Assembly (NCBI RefSeq): GCF_014650075.1 | Contig: NZ_BMUG01000008.1 | Location: forward strand, 124,001 to 188,000 | DNA length: 64,000 nt | From: Streptomyces microflavus | GTDB lineage: Bacteria; Actinomycetota; Actinomycetes; Streptomycetales; Streptomycetaceae | Direction: 5' to 3' | Shown: positions 38,046-45,902 of the stretch, one piece after another | Position numbering within the stretch: the stretch's first letter is position 1 | How the letters are laid out: each line of letters opens with the position of its first letter | Program-made: the position numbers and the translations under genes | Notes under the pieces: generated by a model | What the model was told of the DNA's origin: nothing | The model's database searches: none | The model's input: the letters and a program-made list of their open reading frames with translations, nothing else

Positions 38046-38679
38046 CGTCTTCGGCACGGTCAACGACCAGTTCAGCAAGCACGTCGCCGGCTACAAGGGC
38101 AACAACGTCGTGCAGCGCGGCAAGAACGTCGAACAGGCCGCCCGCTGGTCGATCCCCGACCTGAAGGACTTCTTCGCCGAATACGCCGCTTCCGTCTACC
38201 AGCGCCGGCACCACGACGGCCTGGTCATGCCCGGCTTCCCCGACCTGAGGCTGTCCCCGAACGAGGCGCACGCGCTCGCGGTGGCCCGCAGCGGCTACGT
38301 CGCCTGCCCCACCGACATCACCCTGCGCGAGGCCATCCGCCTGGTCACCGTCCGCGGCGGCAACCCCGACAACCAGGACGAGGTCGCGGCCACCCTGCGC
38401 GAACTGCAGAACCGCATCGACGCCCCCGAGTCCTGGACCACCACCGACCGCCGCAGACGAGCCCGGGACGCCGAGCGCGCCCGCACCGTCGCCCGCCACC
38501 AGCACCGCGCCGCCCAGAACGCCAAGGAGACCTCGCGCCTCGCGGCCATCCCACCGCTCAAAGCCGTCCCCGGCCCCGAAAAGGACGGCGACAACGAGCC
38601 CACCAGCCGCCGGTTCGACCTCGGCGACCTCACAACCCTTCCGGTCTGGTCCCCCGGCAACGAGACGCAGGAAGGCTGA
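38046..38679 (+). pseudogene. 5'-truncated Mu/Tn7-type (TnsB/TniA-like) transposase
   Basis: The frame is open from 37819 but resembles transposase only from about 38046: VFGTVNDQFSKHVAGYKGNN, then DLKDFFAEYAASVYQRRHHDG, a SPNEAHALAVARSGYV segment and a basic C-terminal tail (RRRRARDAERARTVARHQHR). This is the C-terminal part of an rve-type integrase with Mu-like C-terminal domain. The catalytic DDE part is missing. It ends two bases before the GTG of a helper-ATPase remnant, as in intact Tn7/Tn5053-type operons. Confidence 0.7.
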
Positions 38680-38681
38680 CC

Positions 38682-38930
38682 GTGATCCACCCCGGATTCT
38701 CCGAACCGCGCACCAAAAGAGGAGTGGTGGGCCTACCTGGCCGCCCTCGCGCACGTGCCGGGCCGTCCCGTACTGCCGACCTGGAGTGCGTACCAGGCGA
38801 TGAGCGAAGCCGAGCGGGCCGCCTTCAACGAGGCCAGAGACGACTACCACTCGGCCTTCGTCACCCTGCGCACCCCGCCGATGGACCGCATCCACCAGCA
38901 GATCACCAAGAAAATCAAGCTCAGCCGCTT
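38682..38930 (+). pseudogene. Fragment of a TniB/TnsC-like transposition ATPase, frameshifted
   Basis: From the GTG the frame reads VIHPGFSEPRTK and then shifts at an AAAA run (38715-38718); dropping one A restores EEWWAYLAALAHVPGRP, PTWSAYQAMSEAERAAFNEA and TPPMDRIHQQITKKIK. That is the N-terminal region of the ATP-binding helper that partners Mu/Tn7-type transposases. The P-loop and the rest are absent. Position and order directly after the transposase remnant support it. Confidence 0.6.
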
Positions 38931-39658
38931 CAGATCCGCGACGAGTGCAAACCCCAGTCAGTTCAGGTGCCCTGGCGAAACAAGCGCCCCAGCAAGGCGG
39001 GCGAGTCCTCGCGTGGGGTGGGCACCACAAGGGCTGGACGCGATGGACGGCCCGGTGCCGGGGGCGCGGCCGGGGGTCTCGGCGGGTGAGGGAGCGGGCA
39101 GGGCGATGCCGCGCTCGACGGCGATCCGCGCCCCAGTGGCGCCCTGGGCTCGGATGCCCGCGCTGCTGCCAACCGCCCGAGGGGAGCGGCAGGAGAGTGC
39201 TACACACTCCGTTCTGTGGTAGCCCGGGGCGCGATTCCCCCGCGTCGGCGTGTCGCCCGGGGGTATTTTCCGGTCACTACCTGCCACCCGAATTCCTGTG
39301 CCTGACGGTGACGCCCCCCGGAGAGACTACGCTGAGCGTTCGGTGCCGTGCAGTCTCACAGGCGACCATCACCTTGCGTAGCTGCTACTCGCCAGTCAGG
39401 CGCGCGGTGTGATGGTGGGCTGCACTGACCGCCTCTTCGGCCACTTTCGGATCGCACGGTTGTGCATAACTTTTGAACATGTGACCATCGTGATCAGTGA
39501 GGAAGTCGGGGATTTGGTGAGCAGCTTTAAAACTGCACCACAGAAGCGGGGGCTCTGGAATTGCAGGACTTCGATGTGTTCGCGCCGCCCATTAATGATG
39601 CGACCGTAGTACTCATGTCTGCGCGGCTCCGCGAAGGCGATGAGTCCCCCGCTCATTT
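38931..39658. other. Gene-poor stretch before the biosynthetic genes
   Basis: About 730 bases with no convincing gene. The first 300 are GC-rich and low-complexity. From about 39400 the base composition drops (TTGTGCATAACTTTTGAACA, GGTGAGCAGCTTTAAAAC), which fits a promoter region for the genes starting at 39659. A 66-codon plus-strand frame at 39409 has poor coding character. Confidence 0.5.
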
Positions 39659-40663
39659 ATGGGCTTCCGCATGAGGGTTGACATTGCACAGGTGCGCCGT
39701 CTGATGGTTGAGGCCTGTCGCCATGCGGAAGTGCCGACGGAATCCGTAGACCTTGTCGTCGAACACTTCCTACTTGGCGAGACCCAGGGGAAATACTCAC
39801 ACGGCGTGGCGAAATTCTGCTTCGAATCCCAGTTCTTCCGTGAGCGGCAGGGCTCACCCAGCATGGTGCGCGAGCACGGGGCACTCGCGGTCGTGGACGC
39901 GCGGCGTGAGATCGGGCCGGTCAGCGCGGACTACGCGGTGCGAGCCGCGGCGGACCGAGCACGCACATGGGGCGTCGGCATCGTTGGCGTGATCAACACG
40001 CAGCGCTACGGGGTCTTGTCTCCTTGGACGGAACGCTTGGCCAGAGCCGGTTTCCTGGGGATAGTTATGAACACCTCTCGGGCCGACAGCACTGTTGCCG
40101 GAGCTCGGACCCCCTTTCTCGGCGTCAATCCTCTCAGCTACGCCGTCCCGACGCGTGACGAGCCGCTGGTGGTGGATATGTCCACCACGAAGTCGCCTAT
40201 GGGTGTGCTGTGGGAAGCGCGGCGCGGCGGCACGAAACTTCCACATGAATCATTTGTGGACCTTGACGGAGAGTTCACGACGGACCCGCACGAGGCCGCG
40301 TCAGCCATGGTGTTCGGCGGCCATAAGGGTTTTTCTGTCTCCCTGCTGATTCAGATCATGACCGGATCTCTGTTTGGTTTCCCGATGGGGACCGATGTTG
40401 ACTCGACATGGAGCACCGGGTACACTTTCATCGCTATTGACCCGTCTTTCGGTGGGGCACTCGGAAATTTCCCAGAGGACAATGCGAACCTGGTCCGATC
40501 GATGGAAGGCGTCACCATGCGCGATGGCCGGCCGCTGCGGATTCCTGGGTATGAGAGCCGCGAGCGTCATCGCGCGACCCTGTCATCGGGAGAATTGACG
40601 ATTGAGGACGCCGTCTACCAAAGGCTTGAGGCGCGCGCCATAGGAAACTTCACGTACGACTGA
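39659..40663 (+). CDS. Ldh-family NAD(P)-dependent oxidoreductase (malate/sulfolactate/cyclic-imine reductase family)
   Basis: 334 residues, full family length. Motifs: GETQGKYSHGVAKFC in the N-terminal helices (catalytic His), VGVINTQRYGVLSPWTERLA, GIVMNTSRADSTVAG, FLGVNPLSYAVPT and FGGHKGFSVSLLIQIMTG. Members reduce 2-keto acids (malate, lactate, sulfolactate) or cyclic imines such as piperideine-2-carboxylate. The usual 'SH' and 'NP' motifs are kept. In this setting it may supply or finish an amino- or hydroxy-acid building block. No clear ribosome site at 39659; the ATG at 39671 is an alternative. Codon use is less GC-rich than in genes to the left of 37.6 kb. Separated by 64 bases from the long operon. 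Confidence 0.82.
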   Translation: MGFRMRVDIAQVRRLMVEACRHAEVPTESVDLVVEHFLLGETQGKYSHGVAKFCFESQFFRERQGSPSMVREHGALAVVDARREIGPVSADYAVRAAADRARTWGVGIVGVINTQRYGVLSPWTERLARAGFLGIVMNTSRADSTVAGARTPFLGVNPLSYAVPTRDEPLVVDMSTTKSPMGVLWEARRGGTKLPHESFVDLDGEFTTDPHEAASAMVFGGHKGFSVSLLIQIMTGSLFGFPMGTDVDSTWSTGYTFIAIDPSFGGALGNFPEDNANLVRSMEGVTMRDGRPLRIPGYESRERHRATLSSGELTIEDAVYQRLEARAIGNFTYD

Positions 40664-40727
40664 CCTTGCCTAGATTAAAGAGTAGCTTTCGTTCGTTCGA
40701 GTATCTCCTCTTCTTCTTTGGAGTGCG

Positions 40728-41894
40728 ATGACGAAACAATCAAAAGTCAAATTCCATTGGTTCCTTCCTACAGCGAGTGACGGGCGATCCCTCGCGGTCG
40801 GCACGCACGGTACGCATGGAACCGCCGCTGGTGGTGACAACGTGCCCGAGGGCGGAGCTGATCGGTTCCGGGCACCGAGCATCGCCTACCTCACCCAGAT
40901 CGCTCGGGCTGCCGAACACCAGGGCTTTGACGGGATCCTGACCCCCACCGGCACCTGGTGTGAGGACGCCTGGCTGGTGACCGCGGCGCTGGCGCAGGAG
41001 ACCGAGCGCTTGAAGTTCCTGGTGGCGTTCCGGCCCGGGTTCATCTCCCCTACGCTCGCCGCCCAAATGGCCTCCACCTTCCAGCGGATCTCCCGTGGAC
41101 GGCTTCTGCTGAACGTGGTGACCGGTGGGGAGCGGGACGAGCAGGCCCGCTTCGGCGACCATCTTTCCAAGGAACAGCGTTACGCACGTACGGCCGAGTT
41201 CCTCACCGTGCTGCGCGGTTCCTGGAGTGGAGACCCCTTCGACTTCAGCGGTGAGTACTACGACGTCCGCGGTGCCACAGTTGCCGCGCCTCCGGACCCG
41301 GTTCCCGAGGTGTACTTCGGAGGGTCGTCGGAGGCGGCCGGGCCTGTCGCCGCCCGCCATGTCGACACCTACCTCACTTGGGGCGAACCGCCGGCACAAG
41401 TGGCAGAGAAGATCTCACGGATGCGGAAGCTTGCCGCCGAGGAGGGACGGGCCCTGCGTTTCGGCATCCGCTTCCACGTCGTCACCCGCGACACCGCCGC
41501 AGAGGCGTGGGCAGCCGCTGAACGGCTGCTTGACCGCCTCGACCCGGCGCATGTCACTCAGGTGCAGAACGTCCTGGCAGCGAGCGAGTCCACCGGGCAG
41601 GCCCGGATGCGTGCGCTGCACGAAGACTTCCGCAGCGGCTGGCGTCGCAGCGACCTGGAGATCTACCCGAACCTCTGGGCCGGAGTAGGCCTTCTGCGTG
41701 GCGGTGCCGGAACCGCCCTGGTCGGTAGCCACGCCGAAGTGGCCGACCGCATAGCGGAGTACACGGACCTGGGCATCGAGGAGTTCATCCTCTCGGGGTT
41801 CCCCCACCTGGAAGAAGCCTACTGGGTCGGTGAGGGAGTGCTTCCGTTGCTGCGCCGCCAGGGAATCGCGGCGCCACTGACCGCCGCTGCATGA
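40728..41894 (+). CDS. SsuD-like FMNH2-dependent monooxygenase (LLM class)
   Basis: 388 residues. Luciferase-like barrel: FHWFLPTASDGR, YLTQIARAAEHQGFDGILTP, LKFLVAFRPGFISPTLAAQM, GRLLLNVVTGGERDEQARFG, and PEVYFGGSSEAAGPVAARH follow alkanesulfonate monooxygenase SsuD closely. Such enzymes use reduced FMN from a partner reductase; one is encoded at 56444-56992. Reaction could be desulfonation, or C- or N-oxygenation of a pathway intermediate, as the SsuD fold has been recruited in several natural-product pathways. First gene of a tightly packed run to 59133; TTGGAG lies 4 bases before the ATG. Confidence 0.88.
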   Translation: MTKQSKVKFHWFLPTASDGRSLAVGTHGTHGTAAGGDNVPEGGADRFRAPSIAYLTQIARAAEHQGFDGILTPTGTWCEDAWLVTAALAQETERLKFLVAFRPGFISPTLAAQMASTFQRISRGRLLLNVVTGGERDEQARFGDHLSKEQRYARTAEFLTVLRGSWSGDPFDFSGEYYDVRGATVAAPPDPVPEVYFGGSSEAAGPVAARHVDTYLTWGEPPAQVAEKISRMRKLAAEEGRALRFGIRFHVVTRDTAAEAWAAAERLLDRLDPAHVTQVQNVLAASESTGQARMRALHEDFRSGWRRSDLEIYPNLWAGVGLLRGGAGTALVGSHAEVADRIAEYTDLGIEEFILSGFPHLEEAYWVGEGVLPLLRRQGIAAPLTAAA

Positions 41895-41927
41895 CCGATG
41901 CCGAAACGACCTGCGGAACGAGGAGAC

Positions 41928-42545
41928 ATGCCGGGCGAACTCAGGATTCCCACCTTCTGCGAGACCGGCGCCGGCCTCCTGCTTTCCGTGGTGGACCTCA
42001 TCCACCAGAACGTCCCCAAGAGCGTCTGGGGCATGGACCGTCTCAGGAAGTCCTTCGGCAACCGAACGGTGCCGATGATCCTTGCTGACGGAGACGTCAT
42101 GGCTTTCGGACCCTGTCCGGACCGGACTCTGGTGGCCTCCGCAGTCCTTCGGCACCACGGTTTGCGACCTACCATCGTCTACCACGAGCGAAGAGTCCCG
42201 GGGTTCGGCCCGTCCACGGCGCACATCGCGATGGAGATCTTCCTCGCAGGACGCACCTGGATGATGGATTTCGGCAGCCGGGAGACCCGTTTGATCGAGG
42301 GAGGCTATTACTACAATCCCGAGGTCGAGGAGACTCTGGCGCTCGAACGGTTCGATCTGTCGGCTATGGACATGGACCTGATGGACGTTACTCCGAATCA
42401 GATATTCGGACTGGTGGCCACTGAAAACATCGACATGGAACTCAAGTTCGACCATTACGCGAAGCAGGCGCGGAGATTTAGCGGACAGATCCTTGAGGAC
42501 CGGTTGGCCCTCGACAAGAGCCACAGCGTCTACTACGAACTGTGA
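41928..42545 (+). CDS. Transglutaminase-like cysteine acyltransferase/peptidase, candidate amide-forming enzyme
   Basis: 205 residues from the ATG at 41928 (GAGGAG closely upstream); an ATG at 41898 is also possible. A Cys-His-Asp triad typical of the transglutaminase-like fold is visible: Cys63 in AFGPCPDRTLVASAVLRHHG, His99 in STAHIAMEIFLAG and Asp114 in RTWMMDFGS, with correct spacing. No signal peptide. In andrimid biosynthesis a transglutaminase homologue (AdmF) forms an amide between carrier-bound acyl chains. Here the PKS lacks a thioesterase, so this protein is my best candidate to release the acyl chain onto an amine. That role is inference. Confidence 0.68.
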   Translation: MPGELRIPTFCETGAGLLLSVVDLIHQNVPKSVWGMDRLRKSFGNRTVPMILADGDVMAFGPCPDRTLVASAVLRHHGLRPTIVYHERRVPGFGPSTAHIAMEIFLAGRTWMMDFGSRETRLIEGGYYYNPEVEETLALERFDLSAMDMDLMDVTPNQIFGLVATENIDMELKFDHYAKQARRFSGQILEDRLALDKSHSVYYEL

Positions 42546-42587
42546 TTCAGGATCGTTCGAGCCACGCGTTGACGGAAAGAGAGCCAA

Positions 42588-43502
42588 TTGACCGACGTCG
42601 CCTACGAGATCGAACACCTCGTAAAGATCTACCCGAACCAGACCGAACCCGCAACCAACGATGTGTCGCTCGACATCCGCACCGGTGAGGTGTTCGGAAT
42701 CCTCGGGGACAATGGAGCCGGAAAGACTACGCTGGTAAGGCAGATGGTCAATCTGCTGCGTTCGACATCAGGTGAGATCCGGCTGTTCGGCCGGCCTGTG
42801 TCCGAGCATCCGCTGCACGTCAGCCGGTCCGTCGCCTTCATGCCCCAGAGCAGTGGTGCGCTCAACCGCCTCCAGGTGGGCGAGGCCATCTACTTCGCGG
42901 CGCACCTGCGCGGTATGACGCGCCGAGACGCACGCCGTGAGCGTGATGCCATGATCGAGACCTGGCATCTGGGAAAGGTTCGGGACAAGTCCAGCTCACG
43001 CCTGTCCGGCGGCCAGCAGCGCCTGCTCCAACTCGCTCTGGCCATGGCCGGACGGTTGCCCGTCGCGGTGCTGGACGAACCGACCAACGACCTCGATCCG
43101 GTCAACCGTAAACATGTCTGGGAGGTGCTGAGGAAGTTCAACGCTGAATATGGCACGACCATCCTGTTCATCACCCATGACGCGATCGAGGCGGAGCGGA
43201 TCGTTCATCGTGTCGGCATCATGCGACAGGGCCGATTTCTTGTGACCGGGCAGCCTGCCCAGCTGAAGCGTGAACTGCTGGACCACATGCGGCTCGAAGT
43301 ATGGCTGGCGCCGGGTGAGCCACCCGTCTTCCCGCCGGACATCCCTCAGCACTGGAAGTCGGACGACAACGTCGTTCTGTCCGTCCCGCGCGATCGTGCT
43401 CCTGCCCTGCTGTCCGAGCTGCGGTTGCACGAATCCGTTGACTACCGGCTCTACTCGGCAACCCTGGAAGACTTGTACCTTCACTATGCGACTACAGACT
43501 GA
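42588..43502 (+). CDS. ABC transporter ATP-binding protein
   Basis: 304 residues with TTG start. Walker A GDNGAGKTTL, Q-loop FMPQSS, signature LSGGQQRLLQLALAMAG, Walker B VAVLDEPTNDLDP and H-loop FITHD. A C-terminal extension (220-300) resembles that of DrrA/NatA-type drug and lipid exporters. Forms the motor for the permease encoded next, 17 bases overlapping. Probably exports the product of the island and may give self-protection. Confidence 0.93.
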   Translation: MTDVAYEIEHLVKIYPNQTEPATNDVSLDIRTGEVFGILGDNGAGKTTLVRQMVNLLRSTSGEIRLFGRPVSEHPLHVSRSVAFMPQSSGALNRLQVGEAIYFAAHLRGMTRRDARRERDAMIETWHLGKVRDKSSSRLSGGQQRLLQLALAMAGRLPVAVLDEPTNDLDPVNRKHVWEVLRKFNAEYGTTILFITHDAIEAERIVHRVGIMRQGRFLVTGQPAQLKRELLDHMRLEVWLAPGEPPVFPPDIPQHWKSDDNVVLSVPRDRAPALLSELRLHESVDYRLYSATLEDLYLHYATTD

Positions 43503-44247
43503 ACGCCCCGGAATGGCAGCCCAGTTCGTCGACCTGTGGCTCATGCAACTGTCCAACTGGCGCTGGTCCTGGCGGGCCATGGTCGTTACGGGAATCTTCG
43601 CCCCGATGATGAGCATCGTCGCCCTCGGGGCATTCGCCCACGGGCGCGGCCAGGAGGCACTCACCTATGTACTCACCGGCAGCATTCTGCTGTCGCTCAT
43701 GTTCGAGAACCAGAACAAGGTGGCGCAGAACTTCGCCTTCATGAAGGCGATGGGGACACTGGATTTCCTGGGCACCCTGCCGGTGCGCAGGTACATGGTC
43801 ATCCTGGCGACGGTCCTGGCGTTCTTCGTGCTCTCCGCGCCGGCCCTCGTGATCACCCTGCTGCTCGGATCGACGCTGCTCGGCGTCAGCCTCTCGGCGA
43901 GTTGGCTTGTCCTCGTCGTCGTCCCGCTCTGCGTGCTGCCCCTCGCGGGAATCGGAGCGGTCATCGGGGTGGTGTCCCGCACCCAGGAGGAGTCGAGCTC
44001 GTTCACCCTGCTTGTCACGATGCTCCTGCTGTTCTTCGGGCCGGTGATCATCCCGGCGAGCCAGCTGCCGGGATGGCTGCTGACGATCAGTCATGTCAGT
44101 CCGACCACATACGCGGCCTCGGCATTGCGGCAAGTTCTGGTGGGCCCGGTGACCGGACGCCTGTGGATCGACCTGCTCGTCCTTGCGGGGCTCACCGGGG
44201 TATCCCTCTGGTTCGCAGGCTCGCGCATGCAGTGGAAGGCCAACTAG
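43486..44247 (+). CDS. ABC-2 type transporter permease
   Basis: 253 residues from the ATG at 43486, overlapping the ATPase gene; MAAQF at 43513 is an alternative start. Six hydrophobic segments (MVVTGIFAPMMSIVALGAF, YVLTGSILLSLMF, MVILATVLAFFVLSAPALVI, LVLVVVPLCVLPLAGIGAVI, LLVTMLLLFFGPVIIPAS, WIDLLVLAGLTGVSLWFAG) and the ABC-2 SHVSPTTYAASALRQVL segment. Works with the ATPase at 42588-43502 as an exporter. Confidence 0.9.
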   Translation: MRLQTERPGMAAQFVDLWLMQLSNWRWSWRAMVVTGIFAPMMSIVALGAFAHGRGQEALTYVLTGSILLSLMFENQNKVAQNFAFMKAMGTLDFLGTLPVRRYMVILATVLAFFVLSAPALVITLLLGSTLLGVSLSASWLVLVVVPLCVLPLAGIGAVIGVVSRTQEESSSFTLLVTMLLLFFGPVIIPASQLPGWLLTISHVSPTTYAASALRQVLVGPVTGRLWIDLLVLAGLTGVSLWFAGSRMQWKAN

Positions 44248-44277
44248 AGGATCACGTCTACACGATGGGAGGGCACC

Positions 44278-45045
44278 GTGCCCGAAGTACGGATATACGA
44301 CCGCGTCTCGGCATCCACGCAGCTCGCTTGGAAGGTGCTGTTCGGCGAAGAACTACTGCGCGCCGCCGATGAGGAGATGCTGAGCTCTCTGCAGGAGAAT
44401 CCGGAGTCCTGGGGCCAGCTCCTGCTCGACGCCTGGACGACCTTCGCCGCCATCGGCGCCCTTGGTGCGCCGCGCCCGTCGGTTGGCCGTCGGCCCGACG
44501 AAGGCCTGGCACAGACCACCGTCACACGAATCGACTCGGATGACTCCTCGGCCGGGCGCCCCAAGGTCCTCCCCGGCGAGGTGCCCTCCAGTGCGGCGTC
44601 GGGGGAGATCAAAGCGCCGCGGGCCGGCCAGAGCGAGTTCCGCGCGAACGCACAGCGCGAAGCCAGCGTGGAGTCGACGGCTCCGGCAGTCAGTCCGGAG
44701 CCGGACCCCGGTCCTGTCCGCGCTCCGGCCAAGCCTGTCGACTTCTTCGACCCGGACGAAGAGGACGGACCCGAACCGGCACGACGGGCTGCCTCCGTCG
44801 AGGACGTCCGGGCACGTCTTGTTGAGTTGGTCTCGGAAGTCAGCGGCTATCCGCCCGAGGTATTCGAGGATCACTTGGACCTCGAGGTCGACCTCGGCAT
44901 CGACTCCATCAAGCAGGTTGAGACGCTGGGCAAGGTCCGCGAGGAATACGGCCTGCCCATGGACGAGGATTTCGTCATGCGGGACTACGCCACCATCGGG
45001 AAGATGGCCGACTACATCGTCGGCCGTCTGGCGACGGAGACCTGA
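44278..45045 (+). CDS. Acyl carrier protein with N-terminal extension, PUFA-synthase type
   Basis: 255 residues, GTG start after GGGAGG. Residues about 170-250 are an ACP whose phosphopantetheine site LEVDLGIDSIKQVETLGKV carries the G-I-D-S-I-K form seen in PUFA synthases and related iterative systems. Residues 1-65 form a small helical domain (STQLAWKVLFGEELLRAADE, SWGQLLLDAWTTFAAIGALG) that may be a docking domain, joined by about 100 disordered, Pro/Ala/Glu-rich residues. Only one ACP is present, unlike the 4-9 tandem ACPs of true PUFA synthases. It should carry the growing chain for KS-KS-AT and KR-DH, after activation by the PPTase at 56985-57668. Confidence 0.88.
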   Translation: MPEVRIYDRVSASTQLAWKVLFGEELLRAADEEMLSSLQENPESWGQLLLDAWTTFAAIGALGAPRPSVGRRPDEGLAQTTVTRIDSDDSSAGRPKVLPGEVPSSAASGEIKAPRAGQSEFRANAQREASVESTAPAVSPEPDPGPVRAPAKPVDFFDPDEEDGPEPARRAASVEDVRARLVELVSEVSGYPPEVFEDHLDLEVDLGIDSIKQVETLGKVREEYGLPMDEDFVMRDYATIGKMADYIVGRLATET

Positions 45046-45047
45046 GC

Positions 45048-45902
45048 ATGATGCGGGAGGAGTTACCCGGGTACACCGGCAAGGTCGTGCTAGTCGTCGG
45101 CAGCAGCCGGGGCCTAGGGCGGAGAGTGGCCGAGCTCATGGCCGCCCAAGGGGCCCGGGTCATCATCAACTCCGCCTCGACCGCAGTAGACGGCAGGATC
45201 GTCGCCCGCTCCATCAAGAGCGCCGGAGGCCAGGCCAGCTACATCGGCGCGGATGTCTCCTGTGAGGACCAGGTAGCGGCCATGGCCGAGCTGGTCCGGG
45301 AGAAGTTCGGCCGCCTGGACATCGTGGTTCATTGTGCCGCCGGTGGGCCGGAGGCACGTGTCATGGACGCTACCCTGCCCATGTTCGAGCGAACCTTCAG
45401 CGTGAACTCGTACTCCCTGGTCACCCTGGCGCGGCATCTGTCCCCCTTGATGCCCGCAGGCTCCCGGTTCGTCTACATGAGCAGCATGGGTGCCATCCGG
45501 GCCTCGCACGGCTACGGCGTGGTCGGCGCGGCGAAGGCCGCGAGCGAGGCCCTGATCCGGTCGCTCGCCCTCGAGCTGGCGCCGTCGGGCATCACGGTGA
45601 ACGGGCTGCGCACCACTGCGTTCCCAAGCCTCTCCCTGCGCTACTTCTCGGGCAGCGGCGACTGGCTGGCCATGTGTGATCGGGAGTCCCCTCTCGGGCC
45701 GCCGCCGGTGGAGAAGGTCGCGGAAACCATTCTGCTCCTCTGTTCCAGCGGCGCGGACTACATCACCGGCCAGGTGCTCAACGTGGATGGCGGCTGGCTG
45801 ACCTCCGTTCAGCGCACAGCCAGTCCGGAGCCGGGTGAGCTCATCTTCGGAGTGAACCGACATTCATCGCCCCAGCCTGGGAGTGGAGAGAATGCAATTT
45901 GA
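45048..45902 (+). CDS. Short-chain dehydrogenase, FabL-like enoyl-ACP reductase candidate
   Basis: 284 residues. NAD(P)-binding GSSRGLGRRVAELMA at the N-terminus, CAAGGPEARV in place of NNAG, and an active site with Ser (YMSSMGAIRASHGY) and Tyr-x6-Lys spacing (YGVVGAAKAASEALIRSLAL). The Y-x6-K spacing and surrounding residues match FabI/FabL enoyl reductases rather than Y-x3-K ketoreductases. It would supply the enoyl reduction missing from the megaproteins, giving saturated segments. C-terminal 30 residues are disordered. Two bases after the ACP gene; overlaps the KS gene start. Confidence 0.78.
   Translation: MMREELPGYTGKVVLVVGSSRGLGRRVAELMAAQGARVIINSASTAVDGRIVARSIKSAGGQASYIGADVSCEDQVAAMAELVREKFGRLDIVVHCAAGGPEARVMDATLPMFERTFSVNSYSLVTLARHLSPLMPAGSRFVYMSSMGAIRASHGYGVVGAAKAASEALIRSLALELAPSGITVNGLRTTAFPSLSLRYFSGSGDWLAMCDRESPLGPPPVEKVAETILLLCSSGADYITGQVLNVDGGWLTSVQRTASPEPGELIFGVNRHSSPQPGSGENAI

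Noticed and set aside
39409..39609. 66-codon plus-strand frame before the Ldh gene
   Set aside because: No good ribosome site, mixed codon use and no recognisable family; more likely promoter DNA.
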